IMG/VR virus record: IMGVR_UViG_3300020578_000052
Span: 1-64,000 of that record
Source: a virus
DNA length: 64,000 nucleotides
Direction: 5' to 3' (one strand)
Part shown: positions 10,877 to 19,947 of the stretch, piece after piece
How the letters are laid out: each line of letters begins with the position of its first letter
How positions within the stretch are numbered: the stretch's first letter is position 1
Translations under genes and position numbers: made by a program
Notes under the pieces: generated by a model
What the model saw: only the letters and a program-made list of their open reading frames with translations
Told to the model about the DNA's origin: nothing
Databases searched by the model: none

Positions 10877-11602
10877 TTAGTTTGCTATCCTTGAGTTAAT
10901 AAAATTCTTATAAAGTTCTATTCTATCACCAAAAAAATTTGTTGATATATCAGTTTCCATCTTACTCATATCGTCGGAACTGTTAGAATAAATGTTTCTA
11001 TCCTCTATAGGATCTATGTGCATTAAAGGCTGTATGCCTCTTGCCATATAAGTATATGTCTGTTCCGTAATGAGGTCATCTACAGACATAGTTTGACCTT
11101 CGTCAACTATAGTAACTCCGTATATTTTCATTTTAGCAGCTAAACCATATTCATTAAAGAATGTTAAAACAATATCAAAAGGTGGTAGCATATCTGCTAG
11201 CGGAGCATAGTTTTTTTCTGCTAAGGTTTTTTTGAAGCTTTTTATTCTATAAAATGCGTATTCATTAAATACGGTAAAAATTAAAGAACCAGCTATTGTC
11301 CTAGAGCCCTTCACAAATCCCCTAGGATTTACGTGCCCAAGAGTTCTGATTGGGCTATTCTCTCTGTGTATGGAATATGAAATTGTTTGAATTTCACCAA
11401 GTTCAATAAAGTCTCCAACATCACTTGAAGTTTGGGTTCCCATTCTAGGCAAAATCATTGTAGCTTGAATGTCAACGCCAGCAAAAGACATGTTTGAGAA
11501 TGGGTCTGGAAGATTTTTTTCTCTTCTAATTGACTCAATCTGATTACCGTAGTCAATTATTCTTTTTTGTTCTATTTTAAGTTTTTCAATATCTTTGTAC
11601 AT
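10877..11602 (-). CDS. Tail tube-like protein, paralogue 2 (241 aa)
   Basis: It is clearly paralogous to the 230-residue protein upstream. Both share a strand reading [FS]-x-G-[VA]-D-I-x-AT near the N-terminus, an NPR block followed by [KR]G-x-R-x-IAGSLIFTVF, a [IL]PPFDI-x-[LI]TF-x-NEYG block, then [ED]EG-x-x-x-S-[VM]-DD and Y-x-AR near the C-terminus. This is the layout of a myophage tail tube protein. The N-terminal 30 residues are extra and helical. The pair probably forms the tube or a tube plus its initiating ring. Confidence 0.6.
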   Translation of the reverse strand: MYKDIEKLKIEQKRIIDYGNQIESIRREKNLPDPFSNMSFAGVDIQATMILPRMGTQTSSDVGDFIELGEIQTISYSIHRENSPIRTLGHVNPRGFVKGSRTIAGSLIFTVFNEYAFYRIKSFKKTLAEKNYAPLADMLPPFDIVLTFFNEYGLAAKMKIYGVTIVDEGQTMSVDDLITEQTYTYMARGIQPLMHIDPIEDRNIYSNSSDDMSKMETDISTNFFGDRIELYKNFINSRIAN

Positions 11603-11624
11603 TTTACTCCGATAAAAACTAAAA

Positions 11625-11653
11625 CGTGGAGGACAAACTAGTCATCCTCCACG
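11625..11653 (-). terminator. Rho-independent terminator after tail tube gene
   Basis: A 9-bp perfect stem (CGTGGAGGA with TCCTCCACG) around an 11-base loop is followed on the minus strand by TTTTAGTTTTT. It lies between the major tube-like gene and its paralogue and would limit readthrough, as expected after a highly expressed structural gene. Confidence 0.75.
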
Positions 11654-11682
11654 CTTTAGCTATTAAGACTTAACCTTAAGAA

Positions 11683-12375
11683 TTATGGTCTAATGATTTC
11701 TGAGTTTAGACCGCTTGAGGTTACTGCGTCCTTAGAAATAATGTCAGACAAGCTGCCACCAAATCTGCTCAACTGTGCGTTAGAAATGGTGTACATAGGA
11801 CCAATCTCACGAGCTACGTAGGTCATTGTCTCTTCAATGACGATGTCGTCCATTGAAGCGCCAGAACCCTCGTTTAGAAGCTCAACGCCGTAAATTGATC
11901 TTACTGCACCTTGACCATACTCGTTGACAAAAGTAATTGTAATGTCAAATGGTGGAATCTGGTCAGCATAGTAAGGAACTTTACTTACAACGTCTCTCGT
12001 TTGGTCGTCAAACTCAGCAATGCCTCTTCTGTGTGAAGGATCACCTGGAAGTGTGTTGCTTGATCTTGTCCAAAACTTCATTTCCTGGGAAGTTCCATAA
12101 TGTGTCTCTAGCATTGTGTAAAGAGCTGGGCGGTCAAAGACTGTGAAAATCAATGAACCAGCGATACCTCTTTTACCTCTGGAGAATGATCTTGGGTTTG
12201 GTGAACCCATGGTGTAAATTGGGGCTTTTTCTCTTGTCACTGAGAAAGTAATACCTGAAAGTGCTCCAATCTCCTTACCGCCAAAGGTGGCAACAATATC
12301 TGCTCCGGAGAAAGTGGTGTATGTATTAAGGTATTTGTTAACCGGTGAATCGTAGTACTCGCCTGCTGCTGGCAT
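11683..12375 (-). CDS. Tail tube protein, major candidate (230 aa)
   Basis: Beta-rich protein just downstream of the tail sheath gene, behind a strong SD (AGGAGGG) and followed at once by a strong terminator. This is typical of the sheath-tube pair of contractile tails. Diagnostic blocks are NPRSFSRGKRGIAGSLIFTVF from about residue 60, PPFDITITFVNEYGQG near 140 and SMDDI...YVAREIGPM near 175-195. Codon choice is slightly richer in G/C than in neighbours, as in the capsid and sheath genes, consistent with high expression. Family assignment is by pattern and position. Confidence 0.65.
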   Translation of the reverse strand: MPAAGEYYDSPVNKYLNTYTTFSGADIVATFGGKEIGALSGITFSVTREKAPIYTMGSPNPRSFSRGKRGIAGSLIFTVFDRPALYTMLETHYGTSQEMKFWTRSSNTLPGDPSHRRGIAEFDDQTRDVVSKVPYYADQIPPFDITITFVNEYGQGAVRSIYGVELLNEGSGASMDDIVIEETMTYVAREIGPMYTISNAQLSRFGGSLSDIISKDAVTSSGLNSEIIRP

Positions 12376-12406
12376 CTGTGTACCCTCCTATCTTATAATG
12401 TTAATA

Positions 12407-13693
12407 TTAAAGGTTAACTGCTATTTGAACTTCAATTGACTTAAGTTCAAATGCTGGTGTTAGCACTAGATCAACAAGGGCCTTGTTCTCTGTTGGAATG
12501 TAACTTACTGTGAAGTCACTGTCAAGAAGGGCGCCAAGTTGTTGCATGCCACGTAGGCCCGAGGTAATAGCTGTCTCCATCGAGCTACGAACTTGCATTG
12601 TTGAAGGTTCACCGATGAACTTCTGGCAAACCTGACGGACTACAAGAGAAACCTCATTAATAATTCTTGAGGTTGAAACTCTATTGTAATCCGAAGATGC
12701 AGGAGCAAATGTCATGCCTTCTGCATATACTGGAATCTTATTAAAGTTAAGGACAATTGCGTTTACGCCCTTGTCGGTAATGCCAGTTGCTTGATCATTT
12801 GAAAGTTGTGTTCTTGTTGGGTTGTAACGAAGTCTTGTTACATTGAAAACAACTTTATTAACTGGACTTATGTAAGAAGCCATTCTACTAAGAGAAGCAG
12901 CAAATGTAGTTGCGCCGTTGGCATAACCAAAATCGCTGTAGTTTTCTGAGCTGTAATTGACTGGCTTAACTTCTGCGGCAATGACAACAACGTATCTACC
13001 GATGCCACCCCATGTGTAAGAGGAACCGCTTGTGGCGTTCTTATCTGGCAAGCGGGTAAGTGCTAGATGAGAAGACACATTGGCTGGAGTCATTACCTCT
13101 GCTGTTGCGGGAGTTGATCCAGTCCCAATCCATGGCCTAACACCCATCACTGCAATACATGGGTTTGTATTTTCACTAATCGACTTGACTTTATTTGCAA
13201 CCTTGTATGCCCAGTTGTTTGCTACAGTGGCTGTATTGTCAGCATGGAAGCCATACTCAACGTCGTCACTTGGTGTAGCTGGATCTTGCCAGTCTGATGT
13301 GACTCCACCTCGACCCCAAGGAACAATTATGTCTGGAAGTGACACTTCAGCGGCTGCAAATGCATTGTCAAATACATCTGAGCCACCAGAGGTTGCTGTA
13401 CCATTGGTATGATTAAAAACTGTGTTACTTGGAAGGGGAACCATGTAGATTCTATCCGCACCTGCTGCAACAAGTTCCTTGTAGGACTTGTGCAGTTGTG
13501 AGCCCTCACCAAAAGCGGTGATGACATCTGATTCTTTAGTGACTTGAACTACGTCTAAGTCAGCTACGTTGCCAGTGCCATCGGCGGTATTGCGCATGCC
13601 GATAACACAGATTCTTGGACCGACAGGAGAATCCTGTCTTGAGATGCTATAAAAGCGATCTTTTACGATTGTTTTAACGCCAGGTAGAGCCAT
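12407..13693 (-). CDS. Contractile tail sheath protein (428 aa)
   Basis: The N-terminal half has the sheath-type opening (ALPGVKTIV, then a PVGPRICVIGM strand) and the block SYKELVAAGADRIYMVPL near residue 70-88. The C-terminal domain has the conserved late part: INEVSLVVRQVCQKFIGEP near residue 330, followed by a region of helix-strand-helix and a final beta hairpin. The length fits the sheath family. Order sheath, tube, chaperones, tape measure is canonical for myophages. SD GGAGG lies 11 bases before ATG 13693. Confidence 0.8.
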   Translation of the reverse strand: MALPGVKTIVKDRFYSISRQDSPVGPRICVIGMRNTADGTGNVADLDVVQVTKESDVITAFGEGSQLHKSYKELVAAGADRIYMVPLPSNTVFNHTNGTATSGGSDVFDNAFAAAEVSLPDIIVPWGRGGVTSDWQDPATPSDDVEYGFHADNTATVANNWAYKVANKVKSISENTNPCIAVMGVRPWIGTGSTPATAEVMTPANVSSHLALTRLPDKNATSGSSYTWGGIGRYVVVIAAEVKPVNYSSENYSDFGYANGATTFAASLSRMASYISPVNKVVFNVTRLRYNPTRTQLSNDQATGITDKGVNAIVLNFNKIPVYAEGMTFAPASSDYNRVSTSRIINEVSLVVRQVCQKFIGEPSTMQVRSSMETAITSGLRGMQQLGALLDSDFTVSYIPTENKALVDLVLTPAFELKSIEVQIAVNL

Positions 13694-13736
13694 TGAATTT
13701 TAAACCTCCGGTTTGCAGTCTTTTGTAGGTCTAGTC

Positions 13737-13770
13737 TTAGTGTATAGTAACGAACAACCTATAAAAACAA
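13737..13770 (-). promoter_or_regulatory. Candidate promoter for the sheath gene
   Basis: In the gap upstream of the sheath gene the minus strand carries TTGTTT and, 18 bases further on, TATACA. The spacing is right for a sigma-70-type promoter. Weak evidence; only base pattern and position support it. Confidence 0.3.
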
Positions 13771-14511
13771 CTATGAACTAACATTTGGGGTGGAACTTTG
13801 ATATAGGTCTATAATACTTACCTCTGTTCCATCAAAGTTAGGAGTTGCCATTTCAAATGGCTCTTTAACCAACTCTTTCTCATAGGCCATATAAGTCCTT
13901 ACGTCTATGGCTATTTTTTCTATAGTTCCAACCGAAGTAGCTATTAACTTTTCAGTAGTTAACATATATGTGACCGTTCTTTTAACTAGGTCAGTACTAC
14001 CTTTGTTTTCTTCTGCATCAGCCAATCTTCTGGCATAAACAAACTCTGAAGCGCCTAATCTTTTAAAAACAGGAGTATACTCCAACATAAAGTCTTCAAA
14101 TACTTCCGCTAAAGAATCTGCGACTTCAGCTCCGTCATACCTGGATTCTGGAGCCCTAGTAGCTCCGCCCATTACTTTAGTGGTTATGGTAAAAGAAACT
14201 ATATTTTGAAATCTCTGCCCAAATACCATGACATCATTTTCTACAACATGCCTACTTCTTGGCTTAGGCTCAACTGAGTGGGCCTTTCTTAGCTCTAGAC
14301 CATAAACGATACAGGGATAGACAGCGTACTGAGCTGGTTGAGTTGGAACAATGGGAATATCTGGATGAAGATTTTCCCATAAAAGTTTAACAACAGAAAC
14401 AAACTCTAAATAAGTTAAATTTCCTGCAGCTTGCAGTGGTGGACCAAATGTCCTATTGTTAGCAACTTCGTTTAGAGCTGGAAGTGGAAAACCAAATGCG
14501 TTCTGTGCCAT
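13771..14511 (-). CDS. Tail terminator/completion-like protein (246 aa)
   Basis: It lies between the two sheath-like genes. Features are an N-terminal helix, a PxxYPCIVYG-type strand near residue 65, and a run with RSRHVVENDVMVFGQRF...VSFTITTKV that resembles tail-completion proteins capping the tube and sheath at the head-proximal end. Two GC-poor helices follow. Assignment rests on position and general pattern and could also be a neck protein. Confidence 0.4.
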   Translation of the reverse strand: MAQNAFGFPLPALNEVANNRTFGPPLQAAGNLTYLEFVSVVKLLWENLHPDIPIVPTQPAQYAVYPCIVYGLELRKAHSVEPKPRSRHVVENDVMVFGQRFQNIVSFTITTKVMGGATRAPESRYDGAEVADSLAEVFEDFMLEYTPVFKRLGASEFVYARRLADAEENKGSTDLVKRTVTYMLTTEKLIATSVGTIEKIAIDVRTYMAYEKELVKEPFEMATPNFDGTEVSIIDLYQSSTPNVSS

Positions 14512-14513
14512 TT

Positions 14514-16169
14514 TTAAGCCGCCTTACCCGATGATATGCTGAAGGATAATTTTTTTAATCCCAAAGAAGATACAACACTGATATCAAAATAAAGTTTTCC
14601 CTTTACCTCTTGATCACTATATGCTTCAAGAGTGTAATCTGATATTATATTATTGTATTTTAAAAATGATAAAAGACTTCTTACATCTTCTACTGCTTTT
14701 TGGGAAGAAAACTTACTTATATTATTATTAGATAAAGACTTTATCTCATTTACAAGCATTGCGCAAAGTCTAATCTGTGGAAGTTTTCTATAGTTTGATG
14801 TAGGGTGAGCCATAGTGTTGTCGTTAGTCAAATAAACTTGATAGGTATTACCTCTTCTGCTTCTAGAATTTCTAGTAAAAGTATTAATCCCTATATTATC
14901 TAATCGATCAACTTGAGATTGATTTAAAGATATTCCGCTAAGTCCAAAAGCAGAAGGTACATTTTTTCTTATTAGACTCTGATTCACTGGATTGGAAGAT
15001 ATCATTCCAGCAGCGGTTGCTGCGGCAGAAGAGGTATATGTAATATTTAAAAAGTTATGATTAATGATTAATTCTCCATAAACTGGAACTACAAATCTAC
15101 CCATATCTCCTATTATTTGATTTTCAGAATCAAACAATGTATATCGATTTTTAAATATATTTTTACTTTCAAGTGCATCTATATCGGCTTCCGATATTCC
15201 ACCAGTTCTACTACCAATAACCCCTATCTGAATCATTCCGCTCTTATTATGAAAGTCTTGACAATACATAGCTAATTGAGTAGTAAAATCTATGGATCCC
15301 GTATTTAATATACTTGTTTCTAATGGAACTATTATATCTAAATAATCATAATCTTTTATAATTTCATAAGTTTTTTCTAGTCTAGACCAGTATCTTTGAT
15401 AAAAGTTATAATTAATAGGAGTTGCATCGCCCATAGAGTAGAATGGTATCGCGGTATTTCTTTGGCTTAAGTCTTCAATGTATTCAGTCATTGGAGCGGC
15501 TGCACAAATATATATATCTCTAGCACCCGCTGCGTATGCATCAAATACGCCCCTTAATAAGGGTGAATTAACATTTGCCTTAAGAAGATCTACTGCTTCT
15601 TGAACAGAGCCTATCCTAATAATATTGTTTAAGGCAATTCCGTCAGCGTGACCTATTAAAAGTATAGAGTTAGTCTTGTATTGTTCAAGAGTTTCATAAG
15701 CTGGAACAAATGATTGAACAATTTCTCTTTGACCAGATGCATATGCAGAAGACAACGCAGCGCTGGTTTGCGGCACTTGGAAGTGCGCTATATATTGTAT
15801 TATTTTAGCTCCAGAATAGGTCGTAGCTAAAACTGAATAGTTGCCAGGAAATAAATTATTAGAAACTGTATAATAAAAACAAAATTTTGTTACATTTAGA
15901 TTGGAAACATTTTGCCCTGGCGAGTCCCCAAAGTAACCATAGTATATAGTGCTATTTGTAATTTTTTGAATATAGTTACCACTTGGTGTAGCGTCTTGAA
16001 ATAGATAAGAATAAGGACCATCTATAACGGTTCCCGACCCTGCGTCACCCCTATATACTGATACTAAAATATCAGAAGGAGTTGCTCCTGCTGTTGGGTC
16101 GTAAAAAGTATTATTTTCGTTAAAAATAAATTCAAAAGTACCAGTTTGGCCTGGAGATAATACTATCAT
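14514..16169 (-). CDS. Second tail sheath-like protein with N-terminal beta domain (551 aa)
   Basis: Residues 1-130 form a beta-rich Ig-like extension. From about residue 165 a sheath-like core follows: ILLIGHADG...IRIGSVQEAVDLL, LLRGVFDAYAAGARDIYICAAAP, a Rossmann-like middle (DYLDIIVPLE..., GMIQIGVIGS) and a C-terminal half ending in the sheath-type RLCAMLVNEIKSL...DVRSLLSFLK...YSDQEVKGKLYFDISVVSSLGLKKL. It shares overall order with the 428-residue sheath but is longer. It may form the terminal sheath ring or collar. Its start overlaps the stop of the upstream gene by one base. Confidence 0.6.
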   Translation of the reverse strand: MIVLSPGQTGTFEFIFNENNTFYDPTAGATPSDILVSVYRGDAGSGTVIDGPYSYLFQDATPSGNYIQKITNSTIYYGYFGDSPGQNVSNLNVTKFCFYYTVSNNLFPGNYSVLATTYSGAKIIQYIAHFQVPQTSAALSSAYASGQREIVQSFVPAYETLEQYKTNSILLIGHADGIALNNIIRIGSVQEAVDLLKANVNSPLLRGVFDAYAAGARDIYICAAAPMTEYIEDLSQRNTAIPFYSMGDATPINYNFYQRYWSRLEKTYEIIKDYDYLDIIVPLETSILNTGSIDFTTQLAMYCQDFHNKSGMIQIGVIGSRTGGISEADIDALESKNIFKNRYTLFDSENQIIGDMGRFVVPVYGELIINHNFLNITYTSSAAATAAGMISSNPVNQSLIRKNVPSAFGLSGISLNQSQVDRLDNIGINTFTRNSRSRRGNTYQVYLTNDNTMAHPTSNYRKLPQIRLCAMLVNEIKSLSNNNISKFSSQKAVEDVRSLLSFLKYNNIISDYTLEAYSDQEVKGKLYFDISVVSSLGLKKLSFSISSGKAA

Positions 16170-16546
16170 TAACTTGGCCTTTCCCTGGTAGCTCCAACTG
16201 TCCAGTATACTATTTTACCCATTCTACCTCTTACTGGAGCGGCAAAGTCAATCAAATAAACATTTGGATCATTAATATTAGAAGGAGACTCTTCGTATAT
16301 CCTGTCTCCTTGCTTTGGGTTGATTTCTGATTCAAAATAAAAAATTAAATCAATATTAGCAACAAAACCTTCATTATCTTCTTTTTGTGCCTGAGCAAGA
16401 GCTTCAGCGGACGGAAAAAAATGCCTTGTTGTTATTCTTTCAAGATTTGTAGAATATAGAAAATCATCAGACAGCCTTCTTTGCAAGAGGACATCATGAC
16501 CATATTCTCTAAGGATTTTTCTAAAAGCTTTTTTTGGATCAATCAT
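16169..16546 (-). CDS. Head-tail joining (neck) protein (125 aa)
   Basis: I place the start at ATG 16546, overlapping the upstream gene's stop by 8 bases (ATGATTGA). The longer frame to 16612 would overlap that gene heavily and would include an in-frame CGG, a codon otherwise absent from sense use in this half. The product starts MIDPKKAFRKILREYGHDVLLQRR and ends in a beta barrel (FYFESEINPKQGDRIYEES...VYLIDFAAPVRGRMGKIVYW). This fits small head-completion/stopper proteins. Position between the adaptor and sheath supports it. Confidence 0.5.
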   Translation of the reverse strand: MIDPKKAFRKILREYGHDVLLQRRLSDDFLYSTNLERITTRHFFPSAEALAQAQKEDNEGFVANIDLIFYFESEINPKQGDRIYEESPSNINDPNVYLIDFAAPVRGRMGKIVYWTVGATRERPS

Positions 16547-17441
16547 ACTTCTTAAGTTTTCTGTCCGGCATTGGATCATCTGGTTCGGTTGGAGTTGTTC
16601 TACCTGGACCATAAAGTTCTTTGTCGGAAAGGTACACTAATTTACCTGTATCTGGATCAACAGTTTTATAATTATTGTGAACTTTTTTATTTGGTAATCC
16701 TTTTGGAACAACAGCTCTCATACCTACTCTAGATGCCATCATTTCTTTTCTTAAAGCTGCTGCTATTTGACACCACGTTGTGGCATTGCCTCTATTGACG
16801 GAATTTCTTGGATTTGACCTATTTGTGATGGAAAGATCAGCCAGTTTGAGAGACAATTCATCATCTCCGCCAAATCCATAGGTTCTACTTAGTTCGCAGC
16901 ACGCAGAGGCTTTGATATACTCGGCTGCAGTAAAGTTAATCCCAGATCCATTTTCTGTATCTTGAAGATTAAAAATCTCCTTCATTTCAAGTGAGTAATG
17001 ATGTATTAATTCACCTATTTCCAGCAAAGATGCATCTGGGAAAAAAGATAAAAGCTCTTCTGGATCAACGTATAGTGGATCTATGTCAGCCGCAAATATT
17101 ATTGTTTCATCAGACTTTAAAGTTACGCTTGGCCTATAGTCTGCATCAGTATCACTTACGTATAAGTTTTGATTAACTACGATTTGAGAAGTGTCGGACA
17201 TAATTCCATTAAAGGTAATTTTATACTGTCCAGGTTCTGAGGGAGTAAAATCATAATAATATTCTGACTGAGTTAAAGAGGTAGCAAAATCATTGACAAT
17301 TACATCTTCGCCATCAATTTTTTCTATGTTTACTATTACAGAAGAAGGAAATACTGATTCTTGCTCGCCAGTATTAGGGTCTATGTCTACAAATTTAACC
17401 TTAATCCTTACGGTATCGTTTACTAACACTGAACTAGACAT
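16539..17441 (-). CDS. Head-tail adaptor-like protein with N-terminal Ig-like domain (300 aa)
   Basis: Residues 1-95 form a beta-sandwich (NDTVRIKVKFVD..., YYYDFTPSEPGQYKITF). Residues 115-300 are helical and include AAEYIKASACCELSRTYG, similar in layout to phage head-tail connector/adaptor proteins that fit under the portal. It ends in a charged, Pro-rich tail. Position is early in the neck-tail gene run. Function inferred. Confidence 0.45.
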   Translation of the reverse strand: MSSSVLVNDTVRIKVKFVDIDPNTGEQESVFPSSVIVNIEKIDGEDVIVNDFATSLTQSEYYYDFTPSEPGQYKITFNGIMSDTSQIVVNQNLYVSDTDADYRPSVTLKSDETIIFAADIDPLYVDPEELLSFFPDASLLEIGELIHHYSLEMKEIFNLQDTENGSGINFTAAEYIKASACCELSRTYGFGGDDELSLKLADLSITNRSNPRNSVNRGNATTWCQIAAALRKEMMASRVGMRAVVPKGLPNKKVHNNYKTVDPDTGKLVYLSDKELYGPGRTTPTEPDDPMPDRKLKKYD

Positions 17442-17494
17442 TTTATCTCCATTGTATTTTACTATTCACAATAGTACTTATTAGATAGGGATTA

Positions 17495-17857
17495 CTAAGC
17501 GAGGTTGTGTTCTGCAAATTGGGACCTTGACACTATAGAAACCCTAACGGAAGTCCCTTGTTCTAAGGTATTGTTTACAACAGAAACATCAGCAGCATTA
17601 TTTAAATAAATAATAGCTGATTCTGCTATAGATTGCGCTTGCTGTTGAGTTGTCTGAAGAGTAATTAACCCTGACCTAATTAAAGAAACAGTAGCAAGGC
17701 CTAAAAAGGTTGCATTGCTATTATCGGGCTCGTCGCCTATATATATACCTATTGAAGGAGCAACTAATATTGCAGAAAAACCAGGAATACTTAAAGTTAA
17801 CGTACCTTCATAGGATACGCCAGACTGATTGTAGCCAACAAGGTCGTTGTACAACAT
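17495..17857 (-). CDS. Small beta-rich structural protein (120 aa)
   Basis: Starts at ATG 17857 with GGGGATAAC before it. Alternating hydrophobic strands (YEGTLTLSIPGFSAILVAPSIG), a short Gln-rich helix near residue 70 and a conserved-looking STxxS end. It lies between the membrane protein and the adaptor gene. I do not recognise the family; a minor head or neck protein is possible. Confidence 0.45.
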   Translation of the reverse strand: MLYNDLVGYNQSGVSYEGTLTLSIPGFSAILVAPSIGIYIGDEPDNSNATFLGLATVSLIRSGLITLQTTQQQAQSIAESAIIYLNNAADVSVVNNTLEQGTSVRVSIVSRSQFAEHNLA

Positions 17858-17866
17858 GTTATCCCC

Positions 17867-18256
17867 TTAAAAAAAATGTTTTAGTATTGCTATACTAGCC
17901 AAAATCACCCAGCATACATTAAATAGTATTATAGTTGGAAGAGTTTTTACTGTTGAAGACCAAATTAATGCAATACTTGACATGATGGCAAATACATAAA
18001 GCCACCAAAACTGAGTGCCAAAGAGTAAACCTGGAAAAATAATTGCTATTTTAGTTGTAAAACCCCAAGCTTCTACGATGTTTGCTTTGGTCCAATATGA
18101 TTTATCAGACATTGTTTTTATGGCTAACTGTATTTTTTTAAAGAATACTTTAATATTATTATTCTTTTTATTATTAATAGTTGGAATACTCCATGATTCT
18201 CCTAAGACAGAAGACAAATCATAACTGTCAATATTTTTTTTATCTTTTAAAAACAT
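17867..18256 (-). CDS. Small membrane protein (129 aa)
   Basis: A polar N-terminal 50 residues, rich in Lys/Asn, is followed by two or three hydrophobic segments (about 68-85, 86-104, 108-127) separated by short charged turns. Predicted to sit in the inner membrane. It could be a holin-type or superinfection-related protein, but no lysin gene is adjacent, so no function is claimed. Confidence 0.5.
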   Translation of the reverse strand: MFLKDKKNIDSYDLSSVLGESWSIPTINNKKNNNIKVFFKKIQLAIKTMSDKSYWTKANIVEAWGFTTKIAIIFPGLLFGTQFWWLYVFAIMSSIALIWSSTVKTLPTIILFNVCWVILASIAILKHFF

Positions 18257-18257
18257 T

Positions 18258-18950
18258 TTACAAATCCAACATAATATCTAATTTTTCTTTAAAAGAAAGT
18301 TCTTTATACGTTTCACACAACTCTAGTATCCAATTTTTAAAGTCTTGAGACACAGGTGAGTGAGTTGGTATAGATTTATAATCAGGATTGCCTTTTAAAA
18401 ACTTTGCGAGGTGCATATCTGGCATTGCGTCAATTTCGTCTAGTATATTTTGCGGTGGTTGTAGTTTGTCATATACAAGCTTAGAATACTGAGCCATAGG
18501 ATGGTCGCTATTAAATGGTTCATCAACCATAAATGACCACTCTCTAATTATTTTAAACAATTGATATATAGATTTTGCAATCCACATAGACATTGGTGCT
18601 GCCTGCTTCTGTATATCCCTAACACCAAAAACTCCATCAGTTGTTATATATTTAATTTGTATATAATCTATAAAAAAATCAGGAACTACGGATATAATGT
18701 GTCCCCATTTTTCTATGTCAGTTAATTGTAATTCAAAATCGTCATAGTCTGATTTCCATCCACTTTCCCAGGTTTGGTTTTCATATGGTGTCCCAATTGC
18801 TATTCCAATTCCACCGTATGTTAGGTTTTCGCATCGTCCGGCTCTATTGACATTTTTTCCTTCATTTATGAATATGCATTTTTGAAGATAGAATACACCA
18901 GGCTCAAGTGCTGGTGCTTCCAGCAGTAGTCTGTCTTGGTCAATAATCAC
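18258..18950 (-). CDS. Unknown soluble protein of the halogenase island (230 aa)
   Basis: I do not recognise this family. N-terminal half is beta-rich with many aromatic residues (WESGWKSDYDDFELQ); C-terminal half is helical. Its stop is next to the membrane protein start and its start overlaps the small 74-residue gene by 4 bases, so it is translated with the halogenase island. Confidence 0.5.
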   Translation of the reverse strand: MIIDQDRLLLEAPALEPGVFYLQKCIFINEGKNVNRAGRCENLTYGGIGIAIGTPYENQTWESGWKSDYDDFELQLTDIEKWGHIISVVPDFFIDYIQIKYITTDGVFGVRDIQKQAAPMSMWIAKSIYQLFKIIREWSFMVDEPFNSDHPMAQYSKLVYDKLQPPQNILDEIDAMPDMHLAKFLKGNPDYKSIPTHSPVSQDFKNWILELCETYKELSFKEKLDIMLDL

Positions 18951-19171
18951 TGTAACTCCTTTATTTTCTTTTCAATAATATCTAATTTAGAACAATGCGC
19001 ACCTAAAGTACCTTGTATACGACTTTCGTCTGATGAATTAATATAATCAGAATAAATAAAAGTATCTGGATCAATATTATTTTCAATACATTGTTTATAT
19101 ATTTCTTGCATAAGAGCTATCTTTATCTCAATAAGTTTTTCAAGCTTTTGATTTATATTCATCTTTGCCAT
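18947..19171 (-). CDS. Small helical protein, paralogue of the 75-aa protein at 22450 (74 aa)
   Basis: Predicted coiled helical protein with the block NNIDPDTFIYSDYI and a C-terminal E-x-RIQG-x-L...IEKKIKEL. The same layout (GIDPDTFDENDL...KERVQALISGL...IEAKLAAL) is seen in the small protein at the other end of the island. The two small paralogues bracket the halogenase, the oxygenase and one further gene. Function unknown. Confidence 0.5.
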   Translation of the reverse strand: MAKMNINQKLEKLIEIKIALMQEIYKQCIENNIDPDTFIYSDYINSSDESRIQGTLGAHCSKLDIIEKKIKELQ

Positions 19172-19947
19172 CTACTCTTTTGTTTTTCTTTTAGCTCAGC
19201 ATCTACTTTAATTCTCTCTCTTCTATACGGAGCACCAGTGCCGTCTGCTGGAGAAAGATTACCGCTGCCCATGCCCGAAGAAGCTACATACTTAAAATAA
19301 TCTTCATCATTAAAAAAAATTTCTGTAAAATCTGAATCTCTTTTAAATGGAATAAGCTGAGCCATTGGCGTTCCAAATTTAATAGTAAACGGTATATCGT
19401 TAATTGGATTAATAACTACATTCATTTGATGATAAAAATCAGTATGAACAATCGCAGGAAGGACTGTATAGTCTTCATTTGGCTCCCAATAAATTGGAAC
19501 CATTAAAGTAGACCAACCTGGCGCAGTTTCAATTCTCCATGGATTAATAATCTTTGGGTACTGACCAGTCTCTATCTTTCTTACTGCTGTCATTGGACAT
19601 TCACCAGTAGAATTGTAGTTAAAGCCAGATATAGATCCTATTGGAACATCTTTTCCACCAATAACTGCAGATGGAAAAAAGTCATCAGATCCAGTTTCCC
19701 AAGCACCACGGCCATCTGGTCTAAATCTATAATTCGTCCACATCGGCAATGTGGCTCCTGCGGTTAGGAAATCTATTGTACCAGCACATCTTCTTAAGGA
19801 GCCACCTTCTTTTTTTATTCGCTTGAACCAAGATGGTTGATTTGTGACAGTATTTATGTATGGCGCCGACTCCATCAGCCTATTATCCATAGGAGTAAAT
19901 CGAATTTGACCTGGTTTTAATTTTTGTTTTTTTGGTTTTGGACTCAC
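19159..19947 (-). CDS. Beta-rich partner of the halogenase, resembles DUF6065-type proteins (262 aa)
   Basis: Contains PSWFKRIKKEGGSLRRC, then a pattern of short strands (ATLPMWTNYRFRPD, NPWRIETAPGWSTLM, VVINPINDIPFTIKFGTPMAQLIPFKRD). From memory this resembles proteins found beside phage and bacterial tryptophan-halogenase-like genes; no search was run. It overlaps the halogenase stop by 4 bases, implying coupled synthesis. It may bind or present the halogenase substrate. Confidence 0.45.
   Translation of the reverse strand: MSPKPKKQKLKPGQIRFTPMDNRLMESAPYINTVTNQPSWFKRIKKEGGSLRRCAGTIDFLTAGATLPMWTNYRFRPDGRGAWETGSDDFFPSAVIGGKDVPIGSISGFNYNSTGECPMTAVRKIETGQYPKIINPWRIETAPGWSTLMVPIYWEPNEDYTVLPAIVHTDFYHQMNVVINPINDIPFTIKFGTPMAQLIPFKRDSDFTEIFFNDEDYFKYVASSGMGSGNLSPADGTGAPYRRERIKVDAELKEKQKSRWQR

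Noticed and set aside
16547-16612. Longer N-terminus of the neck protein containing an in-frame CGG
   Set aside because: It overlaps the upstream gene by 74 bases; the ATG at 16546 overlapping that gene's stop is the natural start. With it the CGG is outside the gene.
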